This document shows, piece by piece, positions 18,700 through 27,850 of a DNA stretch of 64,000 nt. The notes below the pieces were generated by a model that saw nothing but the letters and a program-made list of their open reading frames with translations, had not been told where the DNA came from and ran no database searches. Position 1 is the first letter of the stretch. Each line of letters begins with the position of its first letter. The stretch is from contig WTFG01000007.1 of assembly GCA_009835005.1 (NCBI GenBank), forward strand, positions 87,568-151,567. Reading direction: 5' to 3'. This DNA is from Flavobacteriaceae bacterium Ap0902. GTDB lineage: Bacteria > Bacteroidota > Bacteroidia > Flavobacteriales > Weeksellaceae. A program made the translations under genes and the position numbers.

Positions 18700-19594
18700 T
18701 TCTAATACCTATTCTTAATTTTGCACTTCTTGCACGTGGGTTTAAATCAATTTCTTGCTCGTCTGCTGTAATTACTTTGGATTGTGATGGTTGGAATGGT
18801 GCATACCAATTCCCAAACATGTCTCTTTCTGGTTCTCCCTCAAACAAGCCAGTTTTAATAAATCTTTTGACCAATCTATCTTCTAGAGAATGATATGATA
18901 TCACTACTAATCGCCCTTCTGGTTTAATGACTTCTGCAGATTGCACTAGCAATTCTTTCAATGCATCCAGTTCATCATTTACTTCTATGCGTAGCGCCTG
19001 GAAGAGCAAGGCAAAAATTTTATTTCTTCTGTTTTCTTGTATTTGATTCTTGAACAGGTTGGTTAAATCTGTCGTGGTTTCAATAGGATTGGTTTTCCTT
19101 TCATGAACAATTTTGTTAGCCCATTTTCTGGCAGAACGTAATTCACCATATTCTTTGAAGATTCTAGCCAAATCAGTCTCCTCGTATTCGTTGATGACGG
19201 TCTTGGCTGATTTAGTTTGATTTTGGTTCATTCGCATGTCCAGCTCTCCCTTAAACCTAGTAGAGAAGCCTCTTTCTGCGGTATCAAATTGAAAAGATGA
19301 TACACCTAAATCTCCTAATAGACCATCAATTTCCTTGATGCCTAAAAACCTTAATTGATTTTTTAAAAACCTGAAATTTGACATCACTAAATGAAATCTA
19401 TCATCTTTGATTTCATTTTGATAAGCATCTGGATCTTGGTCAAAAGCAATGAGTTTACCATGTTCTCCTAGATGATTTAAAATCTCTCTAGCGTGACCCC
19501 CTCCTCCAAAGGTTACATCTACATAGGTTCCATTGGGATCGGTGATTAAGGCTTCTACACTTTTATCTAATAAAACTGGCTTATGATATTCCAT
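18677..19594 (-). CDS. rsmH: 16S rRNA (cytosine(1402)-N(4))-methyltransferase
   Basis: SAM-dependent methyltransferase (MraW) modifying C1402 in the 16S rRNA decoding centre. In 305 residues it shows the opening HKPVLLDKSVEAL, the SAM loop VDVTFGGGGHARE, LGDLGVSSFQFD, RGFSTRFKGELDMRM, and VVISYHSLEDRLVKRFI near the end. It overlaps mraZ by 14 nt and ftsL by 23 nt. Confidence 0.97.
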   Translation of the reverse strand: MEYHKPVLLDKSVEALITDPNGTYVDVTFGGGGHAREILNHLGEHGKLIAFDQDPDAYQNEIKDDRFHLVMSNFRFLKNQLRFLGIKEIDGLLGDLGVSSFQFDTAERGFSTRFKGELDMRMNQNQTKSAKTVINEYEETDLARIFKEYGELRSARKWANKIVHERKTNPIETTTDLTNLFKNQIQENRRNKIFALLFQALRIEVNDELDALKELLVQSAEVIKPEGRLVVISYHSLEDRLVKRFIKTGLFEGEPERDMFGNWYAPFQPSQSKVITADEQEIDLNPRARSAKLRIGIRNGEEKKN

Positions 19595-20048
19595 TATCTT
19601 CTATATTTCCCATTACGTCTTCTGCCAGGGCTGCGAAATCCACCTCCTCTGGATTCACAGCTTTTTCATACAATTCCTTGTCCCAAATCTCTATAATATT
19701 GATAGCAGATGAAACCACTACCTCTTTGTCTATATTTGCAAATGACACCAAGTCTTTGGCGATTTGTACGCGTCCATTCCCATCAATCTCTACTGGTTTA
19801 ACGCCCGCAGAGAAACGTCTTATAAATTCGTTGTTCTTTTGAATAAATCTGTTAAGTTTGCCCACATCTTGCATTACAGCATTCCATTCTGCCATGGGAT
19901 ATAACTCTAAACATGGCTGGAAAACTGAACGTTTAAGCACAAACCCATCGGACATAGAATCTCCCAATTGCTTGCGCAAGGAAATAGGTAATGCTAGACG
20001 CCCCTTGGCATCTACCTTACATTCATATGTTCCTATAAGATTGGTCAC
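19581..20048 (-). CDS. mraZ: Transcriptional regulator MraZ
   Basis: A 155-residue protein of two tandem SpoVT/AbrB-like half domains: the first has GTYECKVDAKGRLALPISLR (7-26), the second carries VEIDGNGRVQIAKDL. MraZ forms ring-shaped oligomers that bind repeated boxes upstream of the dcw operon and control it. The start is GTG at 20048, giving MTNLIGTYECK, the usual family N-terminus. First gene of the operon; a -7 element is 16 nt upstream and three AAAGTGG boxes lie just beyond. Confidence 0.95.
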   Translation of the reverse strand: MTNLIGTYECKVDAKGRLALPISLRKQLGDSMSDGFVLKRSVFQPCLELYPMAEWNAVMQDVGKLNRFIQKNNEFIRRFSAGVKPVEIDGNGRVQIAKDLVSFANIDKEVVVSSAINIIEIWDKELYEKAVNPEEVDFAALAEDVMGNIEDNGIS

Positions 20049-20064
20049 TTACATTTGTTTGCAA

Positions 20065-20072
20065 CAAAAATA
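20065..20072 (-). promoter_or_regulatory. Putative -7 element of the dcw operon
   Basis: Minus strand reads TATTTTTG, a match to TAnnTTTG, 16 nt before the GTG of mraZ. The -33 position 19 nt upstream does not read TTTG; it falls at the edge of the MraZ boxes, so activation or repression there is plausible. Confidence 0.55.
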
Positions 20073-20093
20073 AGAAAGTTATACTACATTTTC

Positions 20094-20120
20094 CCACTTT
20101 CTACCACTTTTCTCCACTTT
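20094..20120 (-). promoter_or_regulatory. Predicted MraZ operator: three AAAGTGG boxes at 10-nt spacing
   Basis: On the minus strand AAAGTGG occurs three times without a mismatch (20114-20120, 20104-20110, 20094-20100), each followed by a 3-nt spacer except the last. This is the repeat type reported for MraZ of Mollicutes (AAAGTG plus T/G with N3 spacers) and parallels the TGGGN-N5 repeats of E. coli. The block begins 22 nt upstream of the -7 element, covering the -33 zone. Binding by the adjacent mraZ product is an inference. Confidence 0.75.
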
Positions 20121-20307
20121 TGTTGAAAACTTGGGAGGATATGAACATTTTAAGAAATGTTAAAATTAAATGATTGGTAAGTAATTGTTTAGCGTGAATT
20201 CTATATTTATAAAGAAGATTGCTTATTGGAACGCCAGAGATAAATGCTAATTGTAAGATGTTTGCGCTCATGAGTTTAAAAATGCATAAATTCGCAAAAA
20301 ATTTATT

Positions 20308-21615
20308 ATGCCAAATATAGTAGCACTTGTAGGAAGACCAAATGTTGGAAAATCCACATTGTTTAATCGAATGATTAAAAAAAGGGCAGCGATAGTGGAT
20401 AGCGTTGCTGGTGTTACAAGAGATAGACATTACGGAAAATCCTATTGGAATGGTAGAGAGTTTACCTTGATAGATACGGGTGGGTATATCCAAGGATCTG
20501 ATGATAAATTTGAGGAAGAAATCCGTAAGCAAGTAGAATTAGCCATTGATGAGGCAACGGTCATAATTTTGGTTGTGGACAATCAAGTGGGTATGACAGA
20601 TATGGATAAGGAGGTTGCTAGACTTTTGCAACGTACAGATAAACCCGTATTGCTCGCTGTGAATAAGGTAGAGACGAATAAAAACAGATTAGATGCTGTT
20701 GAGTTTTATGAATTGGGATATGAGAAATTCTTTACAATTTCTGCACAAGATGGTAGTGGAACGGGAGATTTATTAGATGAAGTAGTTAATCATTTTTCTG
20801 ACGAAATTCATAATGATAAATTAGAGGGACTTCCTAGAATCACGATTGCTGGTAGACCCAATGCTGGAAAATCTACTTTTACAAATGCGTTATTAGGTGT
20901 TGAGAGAAATATAGTAACAGATATTGCAGGGACTACACGGGATGCTATTGAAACCGTTTATAACAAATTTGGGCAAGAATTTGTGCTTGTAGATACCGCT
21001 GGAATGCGGAAGAAAAGAAATGTAGAGGAGGATTTAGAGTTCTACTCTGTGATGCGTGCTGTCCGTGCGATAGAGGATAGCGATGTGGTTATCTTAATGA
21101 TTGATGCGGAAAGAGGGATAGAGGCGCAGGATATGAAAATATTTCATCTAGCACAGAAAAACCGTAAAGGAATTGTGATTGTGGTGAATAAGTGGGATTT
21201 AGTGGATAAAAACACTTCTACAGTTAAAGAGTTTGAAGAAAAAATCAAAAATAAAATATCACCATTTACAGATGTACCCATCGTTTTTATTTCTGCTTTG
21301 ACCAAACAAAGAATATTCAAAGCGGTTGAAACTGCTTTAATGGTTAATGATAATAGAAACAAAAAAGTCAAAACTAGCAAGTTGATAGAGGTGATGATTC
21401 CCATCATAGAAAAAACGCCTCCTCCAGCGGTACGTGGAAAGTATATTAAAATTAAATATGCCACCCAACTACCTACGAGGACTCCACAGTTTGCTTTCTT
21501 TGCTAACTTCCCGCAACATGTGAAAGAACCTTATAAGAGATTTGTGGAAAATCAGATTAGAAAGGAATTTGATTTCACGGGTGTGCCAATTCAAATCTAT
21601 TTTAGAAAGAAATAA
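20308..21615 (+). CDS. der: Ribosome-associated GTPase Der (EngA)
   Basis: Double GTPase needed for 50S assembly. Two tandem G domains are visible in 435 residues: GRPNVGKST at 8-16, with DTGG and NKVE, and GRPNAGKST near 183-191, with DTAGM and NKWD. They are followed by a KH-like C-terminal domain (TRTPQFAFFANFPQ). It starts a plus-strand unit, divergent from mraZ across 259 nt. No clear TAnnTTTG element is seen; TAAATTCG about 20 nt upstream is a one-mismatch match. Confidence 0.97.
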   Translation: MPNIVALVGRPNVGKSTLFNRMIKKRAAIVDSVAGVTRDRHYGKSYWNGREFTLIDTGGYIQGSDDKFEEEIRKQVELAIDEATVIILVVDNQVGMTDMDKEVARLLQRTDKPVLLAVNKVETNKNRLDAVEFYELGYEKFFTISAQDGSGTGDLLDEVVNHFSDEIHNDKLEGLPRITIAGRPNAGKSTFTNALLGVERNIVTDIAGTTRDAIETVYNKFGQEFVLVDTAGMRKKRNVEEDLEFYSVMRAVRAIEDSDVVILMIDAERGIEAQDMKIFHLAQKNRKGIVIVVNKWDLVDKNTSTVKEFEEKIKNKISPFTDVPIVFISALTKQRIFKAVETALMVNDNRNKKVKTSKLIEVMIPIIEKTPPPAVRGKYIKIKYATQLPTRTPQFAFFANFPQHVKEPYKRFVENQIRKEFDFTGVPIQIYFRKK

Positions 21616-21651
21616 ACTTTTTTCAACTTAGAGTTATAAAGAAAGAATAAG

Positions 21652-21701
21652 TTAAAAGTCAAAAGCCGTATTGGATTTCCAATACGGCTTTTGACTTTTA
21701 A
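21652..21701. terminator. Strong bidirectional terminator between der and sppA
   Basis: A 24-bp inverted repeat with no mismatches (arms 21652-21675 and 21678-21701) around a 2-nt centre, containing GCCGTATTGGA and its complement, with A-rich and T-rich outer arms. It lies between convergent genes and can terminate both. Confidence 0.9.
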
Positions 21702-21722
21702 TATTATTTAATGGGATTACGT

Positions 21723-23468
21723 TTAATTCAATTTGAAATCATAGGGCCATAACACCTGCGCCCCTTTAAGTTTTCTTAAACCTTCTATCTTCAAATAAGT
21801 TTCCAAGACAGCTGGGTCTGCAGAATTCAATATTTCTTTCTTAACCTGGGCAGAAACATTAAGTTCTTTTAGTAATACTTCTAATTCATCTTCTTTAACA
21901 GGGAGAGATTTAATTCTATAATCATCTATATCTGCTTTTTCTGCTGCGTAGGCGATGGCGTCTTTTAGAGAGCCAATTTCATCTACCAACCCTAATTGCA
22001 AAGCTTTTGGTGCTGTGTATACTCTACCTCCTCCAAGAGAATCTACTTGGGCAACAGTCATATTTCTGTTATTTGCCACGTGGGTGATGAAGGTTTCATA
22101 TACGCTTTCTGTAGATTTTGTGAGCGTGGTCATAGCATCTGGGGATAAGCCTTGAAAAGGGCTATAAAAAAGACTGTTAGCGTTAGATGTCACATAATCA
22201 TGTGTAATACCTATATTGTTCAATAAGCCCTTTGCATTAGGGATCATTCCTAAAACACCTATAGAACCAGTAATCGTAGTGGGTTCTGCATAAATGCGAT
22301 CACTTGCTTGTGCAATATAATAGCCACCAGAAGCTGCAACCTCACCAAATGAGACAACGATGGGCTTTTTCTCATGTAATTTTTTGAGTTCGAATAAAAG
22401 CTCATCAGACGTATTTGCATCACCTCCACCAGAATTAACTCTTAATACGACTGCTTTGATATCATCATCTTCTGCTAAGTCGCGAATCACGTCCTTGTAC
22501 ACTTCCGATTGTATTCCATATTGGCTATCTCCTGGTAAAATCATGCCTTGAGCATAAAGAACAGCAATTTTTTCTCCTGTTATTTTTTTGTCTAAAGTTT
22601 TAGCATAGTCATTAAGGCTTATTGTTTTTAAATCCTCATCTAGCTCTATACTCAATTTTCTTTTTAAAAAATCATGATATTCACTTTCATGAGCTAAAAC
22701 ATCTACCAATTTGTTTTGTAGTGCACTTTGGGCAAGAAAGGCCGAAAGGCTATCTGTATTGCTATTGAGTTCTTGTAATGACATACTTCTAGAGATACTC
22801 ATTTCTGTTGCCAAATTTGTCCAAATGTCAGAGATGATTTCTGTTAATTGCTCTCTATTTTCATTAGAAAGATTTTCTCTAATGAAAGGCTCTACGGCAG
22901 CCTTGTATTTGCCATGTCTAATCACCTCGAATTCAACACCATACTTTTCACCCATATTTTTGTAAAAAGTAATCTCAGAGGCTAATCCTTTTAGTTCTAT
23001 GGTACCCATAGGATTGTGAAAAATAGAATCTGCCACAGTAGATAAATAATAATCACTTTGTTGAATGCGATTGGTATAAGCGTAAACAAACTTGCCCGAT
23101 TCTTTAAATTTTTTAATCTCTTCTCTCAACAATGTAATTTGAGAAATTTCATCTGGTATAGAAATATCTAATTCCAAACTTATTCCTTTGATATTGTCAT
23201 CATCTTTTGCTTTTTCAATGGCATTCAGTAGATTGAGCAGCGTAGGGTTTTCTGTATTTCCTATTTCAAAAATAGAATTACGCTGTTCTGTTAAATTTTC
23301 TATCATTGGTTGATCCATCTCTATAAGCAAGACAGAGTTTTTGTCTATATCCACTTCTTTCTCTTGCCCGAATGCTGCGATGATAAGTGAGAAAAACATA
23401 AAACATAGGAACATAAATATTCCAATTCCGATTACAACGGCGAGTACTCGCCCCAAAAAAGTCTTCAT
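21723..23468 (-). CDS. sppA: Signal peptide peptidase SppA, 67K type
   Basis: Membrane-anchored serine protease of clan SK that degrades cleaved signal peptides. The 581-residue protein has one N-terminal membrane segment (about 7-33) and two S49 half-repeats. The second holds the nucleophile region GEVAASGGYYIAQASDRIYA and the first carries the general-base lysine region RHGKYKAAVEPFIRE. Its ATG at 23468 is divergent from folK with 31 nt between them. Confidence 0.95.
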   Translation of the reverse strand: MKTFLGRVLAVVIGIGIFMFLCFMFFSLIIAAFGQEKEVDIDKNSVLLIEMDQPMIENLTEQRNSIFEIGNTENPTLLNLLNAIEKAKDDDNIKGISLELDISIPDEISQITLLREEIKKFKESGKFVYAYTNRIQQSDYYLSTVADSIFHNPMGTIELKGLASEITFYKNMGEKYGVEFEVIRHGKYKAAVEPFIRENLSNENREQLTEIISDIWTNLATEMSISRSMSLQELNSNTDSLSAFLAQSALQNKLVDVLAHESEYHDFLKRKLSIELDEDLKTISLNDYAKTLDKKITGEKIAVLYAQGMILPGDSQYGIQSEVYKDVIRDLAEDDDIKAVVLRVNSGGGDANTSDELLFELKKLHEKKPIVVSFGEVAASGGYYIAQASDRIYAEPTTITGSIGVLGMIPNAKGLLNNIGITHDYVTSNANSLFYSPFQGLSPDAMTTLTKSTESVYETFITHVANNRNMTVAQVDSLGGGRVYTAPKALQLGLVDEIGSLKDAIAYAAEKADIDDYRIKSLPVKEDELEVLLKELNVSAQVKKEILNSADPAVLETYLKIEGLRKLKGAQVLWPYDFKLN

Positions 23469-23499
23469 TAATTTTTATTTAATTAAATTTACAGTCTAT

Positions 23500-23931
23500 A
23501 TGACGCAATATAAGACCATTTTGTTACTAGGAACAGACCTTGGGGATAAAAAAAATAATTTAATTCAGGCTAAGTCGTATATTAATAGATATATAGGGCA
23601 GGTGATAAAAGAGACTAAAATCATAGAGACCGAGCCCATTGGCTTCACTTCTGATACAACCTTCTTAAATCAAGTTGTTGAGGTAGAAACATCATTCTCA
23701 CCCTTTTTACTGTTAAAGGCTGTAAAAAGAATCGAAAATGAGATGGGTAGAGTATATCATGAGCCTAAGCAAGGTGAGGCATATACCTCCAGAATTATTG
23801 ATATAGATATTTTATTTTATGAAAATTTGAAAGTAAATTCTAGCAAACTAACCATTCCTCATAATCAGATTAAAACCAGAGCTTTCGTTACAGAATTAAT
23901 GAATGATGAGGTGTTTACATCTAAGATATAG
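23500..23931 (+). CDS. folK: 2-amino-4-hydroxy-6-hydroxymethyldihydropteridine pyrophosphokinase
   Basis: Transfers pyrophosphate from ATP to 6-hydroxymethyl-dihydropterin in folate synthesis. The 143-residue protein opens ILLLGTDLGDKKNNLIQA and carries the HPPK signature RIIDIDILFY (two Mg-binding aspartates), then LTIPHNQIKTRAFV. The same frame is open back to 23341, but the family N-terminus (single strand, then GT-LGD) fixes the start at ATG 23500; the extra upstream part would run antisense inside sppA. Confidence 0.94.
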   Translation: MTQYKTILLLGTDLGDKKNNLIQAKSYINRYIGQVIKETKIIETEPIGFTSDTTFLNQVVEVETSFSPFLLLKAVKRIENEMGRVYHEPKQGEAYTSRIIDIDILFYENLKVNSSKLTIPHNQIKTRAFVTELMNDEVFTSKI

Positions 23932-23971
23932 TAATTTTTAATTTAAATAAAATAAAATCTTTGTTAATTCC

Positions 23972-24002
23972 TTTGTTATTGAGAAATGTAATACTAAATT
24001 TG
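23972..24002 (+). promoter_or_regulatory. Promoter of the OmpA-family gene
   Basis: TTTG (23972-23975), exactly 19 nt, then TAAATTTG (23995-24002): a full match to the Bacteroidota -33/-7 consensus. It gives a 5' leader of about 25-30 nt before the ATG at 24035. A strong promoter fits an abundant outer-membrane protein. Confidence 0.85.
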
Positions 24003-24034
24003 CAACAATAAACTAATGATTAAAAACAAAACTT

Positions 24035-25459
24035 ATGAAGCAACTAAAATTATTTACATTGCTTGGGCTTTTTTCCTGCATTACTGCGGTTAACGCACAA
24101 GAGGAAGAAACCATAGTGGTGGTAACAGACGACGTAGAGGCTGTTGAGGAAGTTAGTTATGATGAAAATCTGTATTACGGAATGAATCAAAACTATGTAG
24201 ATTTTACAACCGATCAGAAGAAATTTAATGATTGGAGTTTAGCTGTGTATGGAGGGTTGAGCCTTGTACAAGGTTCCGATTTGAACACTTGGGTTGATGG
24301 AATGGATAATTTGTATAGTTATGATATCCAAGGGGTTTTAACGAAGCAAATTTCTCATGCTTTCGGTTTAGGGGCTCAATTCAACTGGGGTAGAACAGAG
24401 CAGCAGGCTACTAATTACCGTGGATATACAGATTACTGGATGTGGTCTTTGATTGGAGACATTAACTTTAGTAATTTGCTAAGAAGAGTAGATAATAAAT
24501 CTAGATATGCTTGGGCACTCCATGGTTATGGAGGTATTGGTACTTTACAATATGAAGCATACAGAAGAGATACTAGAACGAATGAAGGATTTAGAAAGAT
24601 ATCTGACGTTGGTGGATTTGGTTCAGTATACATTAATGGTGGTGCTGGTTTAAGATATAAAATTAACCAAGATTTGGATATTGAAGCAAAAGGTATGTAT
24701 TATTTTACAGGAGATGAAGAATTCGATGGTTCTGGACCTTCTGGTACTGTAGCAGATTTAGAAGAAGGTAAAGATGACGGTTTATTCACATTCTCTTTGG
24801 GTCTTGTATGGAAAATTGGTAAGCATCATGAACATTTAGCTTGGGCTGATCCTTTAGCTGATATTTATCCAATTCCAGAGCAAAAATTAACTGTTTGTGC
24901 TCAAGGTGATAATGATGATGATGGTGTTTGTGATGATTGGGATAGAGAATTAGATACGCCACTCGGTGCAAGAGTTGATGGTGCGGGTAGAGCATTAGAT
25001 ACAGATCTTGATGGTGTTATTGATTTACATGATAAGTGTGTAACAGTTCCTGGACCTGCAGATAATGATGGTTGTCCATTAGAAAGTGAGGCAGAGCAAA
25101 TGTTAAATCTTGCTATTTCTAACTTAGAGTTCTCTTTAGATTCTGATGTTATTTCTCCATCTTACTATCCATTATTAGATCAAGCGGCAAATTACTTGAA
25201 ACATTTCAGTAATCACAACTTTGATTTAGTGGGTCACACCGACGCAAGAGCTTCTCAGGCTTATAATTTAGATTTATCTAGAAGAAGAGCAGAGGCTGTT
25301 AAATCTTATTTGGTAGAGAAACATGGTATTCCTTCTTCTCAACTGAATGTTGTAGCTATGGGTAAAGATGAATTGAGATTCCCAGAGTGTGTGCCTGCGA
25401 CTAAGTGTCCAGAGTGGAAGAACCATGCTAACAGAAGAGTAGTATTTGTTCAGAAATAA
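24035..25459 (+). CDS. OmpA-family outer-membrane protein with thrombospondin type 3 repeats
   Basis: A 474-residue major surface protein. A signal peptide (1-21, ending VNA-Q) precedes an acidic stretch and an eight-stranded-type beta-barrel (about 60-285). Calcium-binding thrombospondin type 3 repeats follow (DNDDDGVCDDWD, DTDLDGVIDLHDKC, DNDGCP, about 288-350). The C-terminal OmpA domain (about 370-474) contains the peptidoglycan-binding NFDLVGHTDARAS and the LSRRRAEAVKSYL helix. It has its own promoter and terminator, so is monocistronic. Likely links outer membrane to cell wall; the precise role is unknown. Confidence 0.93.
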   Translation: MKQLKLFTLLGLFSCITAVNAQEEETIVVVTDDVEAVEEVSYDENLYYGMNQNYVDFTTDQKKFNDWSLAVYGGLSLVQGSDLNTWVDGMDNLYSYDIQGVLTKQISHAFGLGAQFNWGRTEQQATNYRGYTDYWMWSLIGDINFSNLLRRVDNKSRYAWALHGYGGIGTLQYEAYRRDTRTNEGFRKISDVGGFGSVYINGGAGLRYKINQDLDIEAKGMYYFTGDEEFDGSGPSGTVADLEEGKDDGLFTFSLGLVWKIGKHHEHLAWADPLADIYPIPEQKLTVCAQGDNDDDGVCDDWDRELDTPLGARVDGAGRALDTDLDGVIDLHDKCVTVPGPADNDGCPLESEAEQMLNLAISNLEFSLDSDVISPSYYPLLDQAANYLKHFSNHNFDLVGHTDARASQAYNLDLSRRRAEAVKSYLVEKHGIPSSQLNVVAMGKDELRFPECVPATKCPEWKNHANRRVVFVQK

Positions 25460-25487
25460 GAATAAATAATTGATATAATAAATTGGA

Positions 25488-25514
25488 AGACCAGGCTTAG
25501 CTTGGTCTTTTTTT
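25488..25514 (+). terminator. Terminator of the OmpA-family gene
   Basis: Nine-bp stem AGACCAGGC / GCTTGGTCT (one G-U pair) with a TTA loop followed by seven T's, 29 nt past the stop codon. Confidence 0.9.
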
Positions 25515-25963
25515 GTTCTATACTTTTTTAGAATCTATTGCGATTTTATAGTTGTGATAGTCTTAATGTTGGTATAATCTAATGTATGTAACGTCTAAGG
25601 ATATAGTGATTTCATATCTTCGGGAGTATTTGATTGTCTATGAATGCTAACTTAAAGCAATAAATACCCAGTAAAATATGGTGTCAATACGTTTCCATAT
25701 GCTCACTTATTTTGTTCAACTCAGTGCTTCTTAGGCATATATTTTATTGAATATGATACAGATGATATAATTGTTGGGATTAGGTTAATATTACCCTAGG
25801 TATAATGATTACATCCAGCAGAATAATATATTAGATAGAAGGAATTACCGCTTCTCGTATAGATTTCCGTGTCTTTATTTTTAATTGAATAGCAACAATA
25901 TGACTAATCCTATTCCAATGCTATTATGTAATCCTTCTTAGAATTAAGTTAAGCATAAAATAG
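25515..25963. other. 449-nt stretch without a recognisable gene
   Basis: Stops occur frequently in all six frames and I recognise no RNA gene, promoter pair or repeat. Base composition is like the surroundings. Short readable peptides on the minus strand do not resemble a family I know; decayed coding sequence or an unannotated small RNA cannot be excluded. Confidence 0.5.
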
Positions 25964-25995
25964 AAAGAGCCACCTTGGTTTTAGGGTGGCTCTTT
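25964..25995. terminator. Terminator, mainly for the downstream end of the barrel gene
   Basis: Perfect 11-bp stem AAAGAGCCACC / GGTGGCTCTTT with a 10-nt loop, 45 nt past the stop of the minus-strand barrel gene. The outer arms are A-rich and T-rich, so it may work in both directions and could also close a transcript from the 449-nt region to its left. Confidence 0.8.
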
Positions 25996-26039
25996 ATTAT
26001 TTTAAGGATTGAGGTTGATATTGACAATTAGTTTTTAAT

Positions 26040-27809
26040 TTAAAACTTAAACATAACACCTCCAATACCTGTTGTGCCTTGCACTTCATAGTCTAAATAT
26101 CTTTCGTAATTTTTATTAAGGACATTTCTGATTTCTAAAAATGCCCCCCATCGCTCTAAGAACATGTACGTAGCGCTTAGATTTAAATCTATATAAGAAT
26201 TCAAACTATATGCTGGTAATTGGGCTGGATCTGTAATATGAGGATAGATAGTATACAAATTCAGTTCGGTTCCTTTTCTAGAACCTATGAAGAATAAATC
26301 ACCGCCTAGAACTAATTTCTCATTTAATAATTTATAATTGGCGTCGATTGAGGTCTTAATAGATGGCTTATCCCAGGCCTCTTCTAAATTATCTAACTTA
26401 TAAGATTGTAAAGTTAAACTCGTTCCAAGGTTTAAGTTAGAAATACCCGTATAGTTTAATCTACCCTGTATCGTAGATTTTTCACCATTATCATAAATCG
26501 TACTGAAAGAATTTCTCAGAGCATAAGAGACTCCTAATATATTGTATCTAGCAAAGAAAGGTATATTCTCTAAATCCTGAAATTTAGCACTAGCATCATA
26601 TTTAAAGTTCTGTCCGATATCTCCTCTAAATCCAGCATAAAATTCTAATTTATTTTTGGTTGGTATTAATTCTTGTGATGACAGCAAAAAAGGATTGTCA
26701 TTATAAAGTGTCTCATATCTATTATGAACAATACCACCAGCGACACCGCCATAAATACCAAATTCTGGTATGGCATTGTATGAGAAGTCAACAGCAGGGA
26801 AGAAATGAACTTTATCCATGTCTGGATACGCTGTAAGTATATCTGGATGAGAAGTGTTTAAATATTGAATGTTTGCGCCAAGATTTATTTGAAAAGCATC
26901 ATTGTTCATGGTTATTTGCGGTGAAATACCTGCGTTGAAAACACGATACTCCTCATTATATAAAGCCTCGAATTTAGAGTTCGCCAAATTCAAATTTATA
27001 TTTGCTTTGGCACCTAATTGCAAATCATTCATAACGCCAGTATCATAAAGTTCTAAATTCTTTAAAGTAGAAAATAAATCAAAACTAGACTCAGAGGCAT
27101 CATGTTTGTCACTAAAGTAACCTGCTTTCAATTGCACATTTTCTAGAAATAAATGATCAAAGGTTTCATATTTACCAGCGACATAAATGTTATTATACGT
27201 CTGTGCTACATCTGTGCCCTCTTCTATTAATTCTCGTACATTTCTATCTATGCCATAATAATTTAATTGATGGGTGCCTCCTCCTAATCTAAAATCTGCT
27301 CTGGCATCATCAAAATTCAGTTTTAAGAAACCTTCTGCGTTTAATTTGAGTTCATCGCTATCGGTTACCGTATTTCTAACGTCTGCAGATGATGAATAAT
27401 AATTTAAAGAAGCACCTGCTTTTTTGCCCTCATCTATCTCAAACGCTGCATAGCCATCTGCTAAAAAGGAATATCTGTTTCCAAAACCACCACGCACATA
27501 ATTGTTATAAGGATTAATTTTACGCACGGGTAATTCATCTGCGGTGATAGTAGAAGTTTCAAAGTCAGACTCTGCCTCTACGTCTTTTAAACCATAAGTC
27601 ACAGGCAATTTTTCTTTTTTACTGTCTGTGATTTCTGGCGTTTGTTTAATTTTTTCTGCAGCCTCTACTTTGGGTTCATATACTCTTTCTACTACTACAG
27701 ATTCGTCTTTAATGTCTGTATTTCTGCCCACCGTGGTTTCTCCTTGCTGGATTTGTGCCATGGCGATTCCACCGAATAGGATTGCTATATTTAAAAAATA
27801 TTGTTTCAT
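26040..27809 (-). CDS. TonB-receptor-like outer-membrane barrel without a plug domain
   Basis: A 589-residue exported protein: signal peptide about 1-18 (ending AMA-Q), a charged periplasmic stretch of about 75 residues (VVVERVYEPKVEAAEKI), then alternating aromatic/polar beta strands to the C-terminal Phe (GIGGVMFKF). The segment FLEIRNVLNKNYERYLDYE resembles the last strands of TonB-dependent receptors. The roughly 130-residue plug domain is absent, so ligand-gated import by the usual route is unlikely. It follows the large TPR gene by 41 nt and probably shares its transcript. Function unknown. Confidence 0.75.
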   Translation of the reverse strand: MKQYFLNIAILFGGIAMAQIQQGETTVGRNTDIKDESVVVERVYEPKVEAAEKIKQTPEITDSKKEKLPVTYGLKDVEAESDFETSTITADELPVRKINPYNNYVRGGFGNRYSFLADGYAAFEIDEGKKAGASLNYYSSSADVRNTVTDSDELKLNAEGFLKLNFDDARADFRLGGGTHQLNYYGIDRNVRELIEEGTDVAQTYNNIYVAGKYETFDHLFLENVQLKAGYFSDKHDASESSFDLFSTLKNLELYDTGVMNDLQLGAKANINLNLANSKFEALYNEEYRVFNAGISPQITMNNDAFQINLGANIQYLNTSHPDILTAYPDMDKVHFFPAVDFSYNAIPEFGIYGGVAGGIVHNRYETLYNDNPFLLSSQELIPTKNKLEFYAGFRGDIGQNFKYDASAKFQDLENIPFFARYNILGVSYALRNSFSTIYDNGEKSTIQGRLNYTGISNLNLGTSLTLQSYKLDNLEEAWDKPSIKTSIDANYKLLNEKLVLGGDLFFIGSRKGTELNLYTIYPHITDPAQLPAYSLNSYIDLNLSATYMFLERWGAFLEIRNVLNKNYERYLDYEVQGTTGIGGVMFKF

Positions 27810-27850
27810 TGAATATGGGATTTAATCCTGATTTCTAATCTGGTTTAATT

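Noticed and set aside
20280..20307. Promoter of der (TAAATTCG)
   Set aside because: One mismatch at a conserved T and no -33 element at proper spacing; too weak to list as a feature.
20101..20532. 143-codon minus-strand open frame upstream of and inside der
   Set aside because: It lies antisense over the G1 region of der and over the predicted MraZ operator; composition is Ile/Phe/Ser-rich without any domain.
23341..23499. N-terminal extension of folK
   Set aside because: The extra 53 codons run antisense within sppA and precede the conserved HPPK start.
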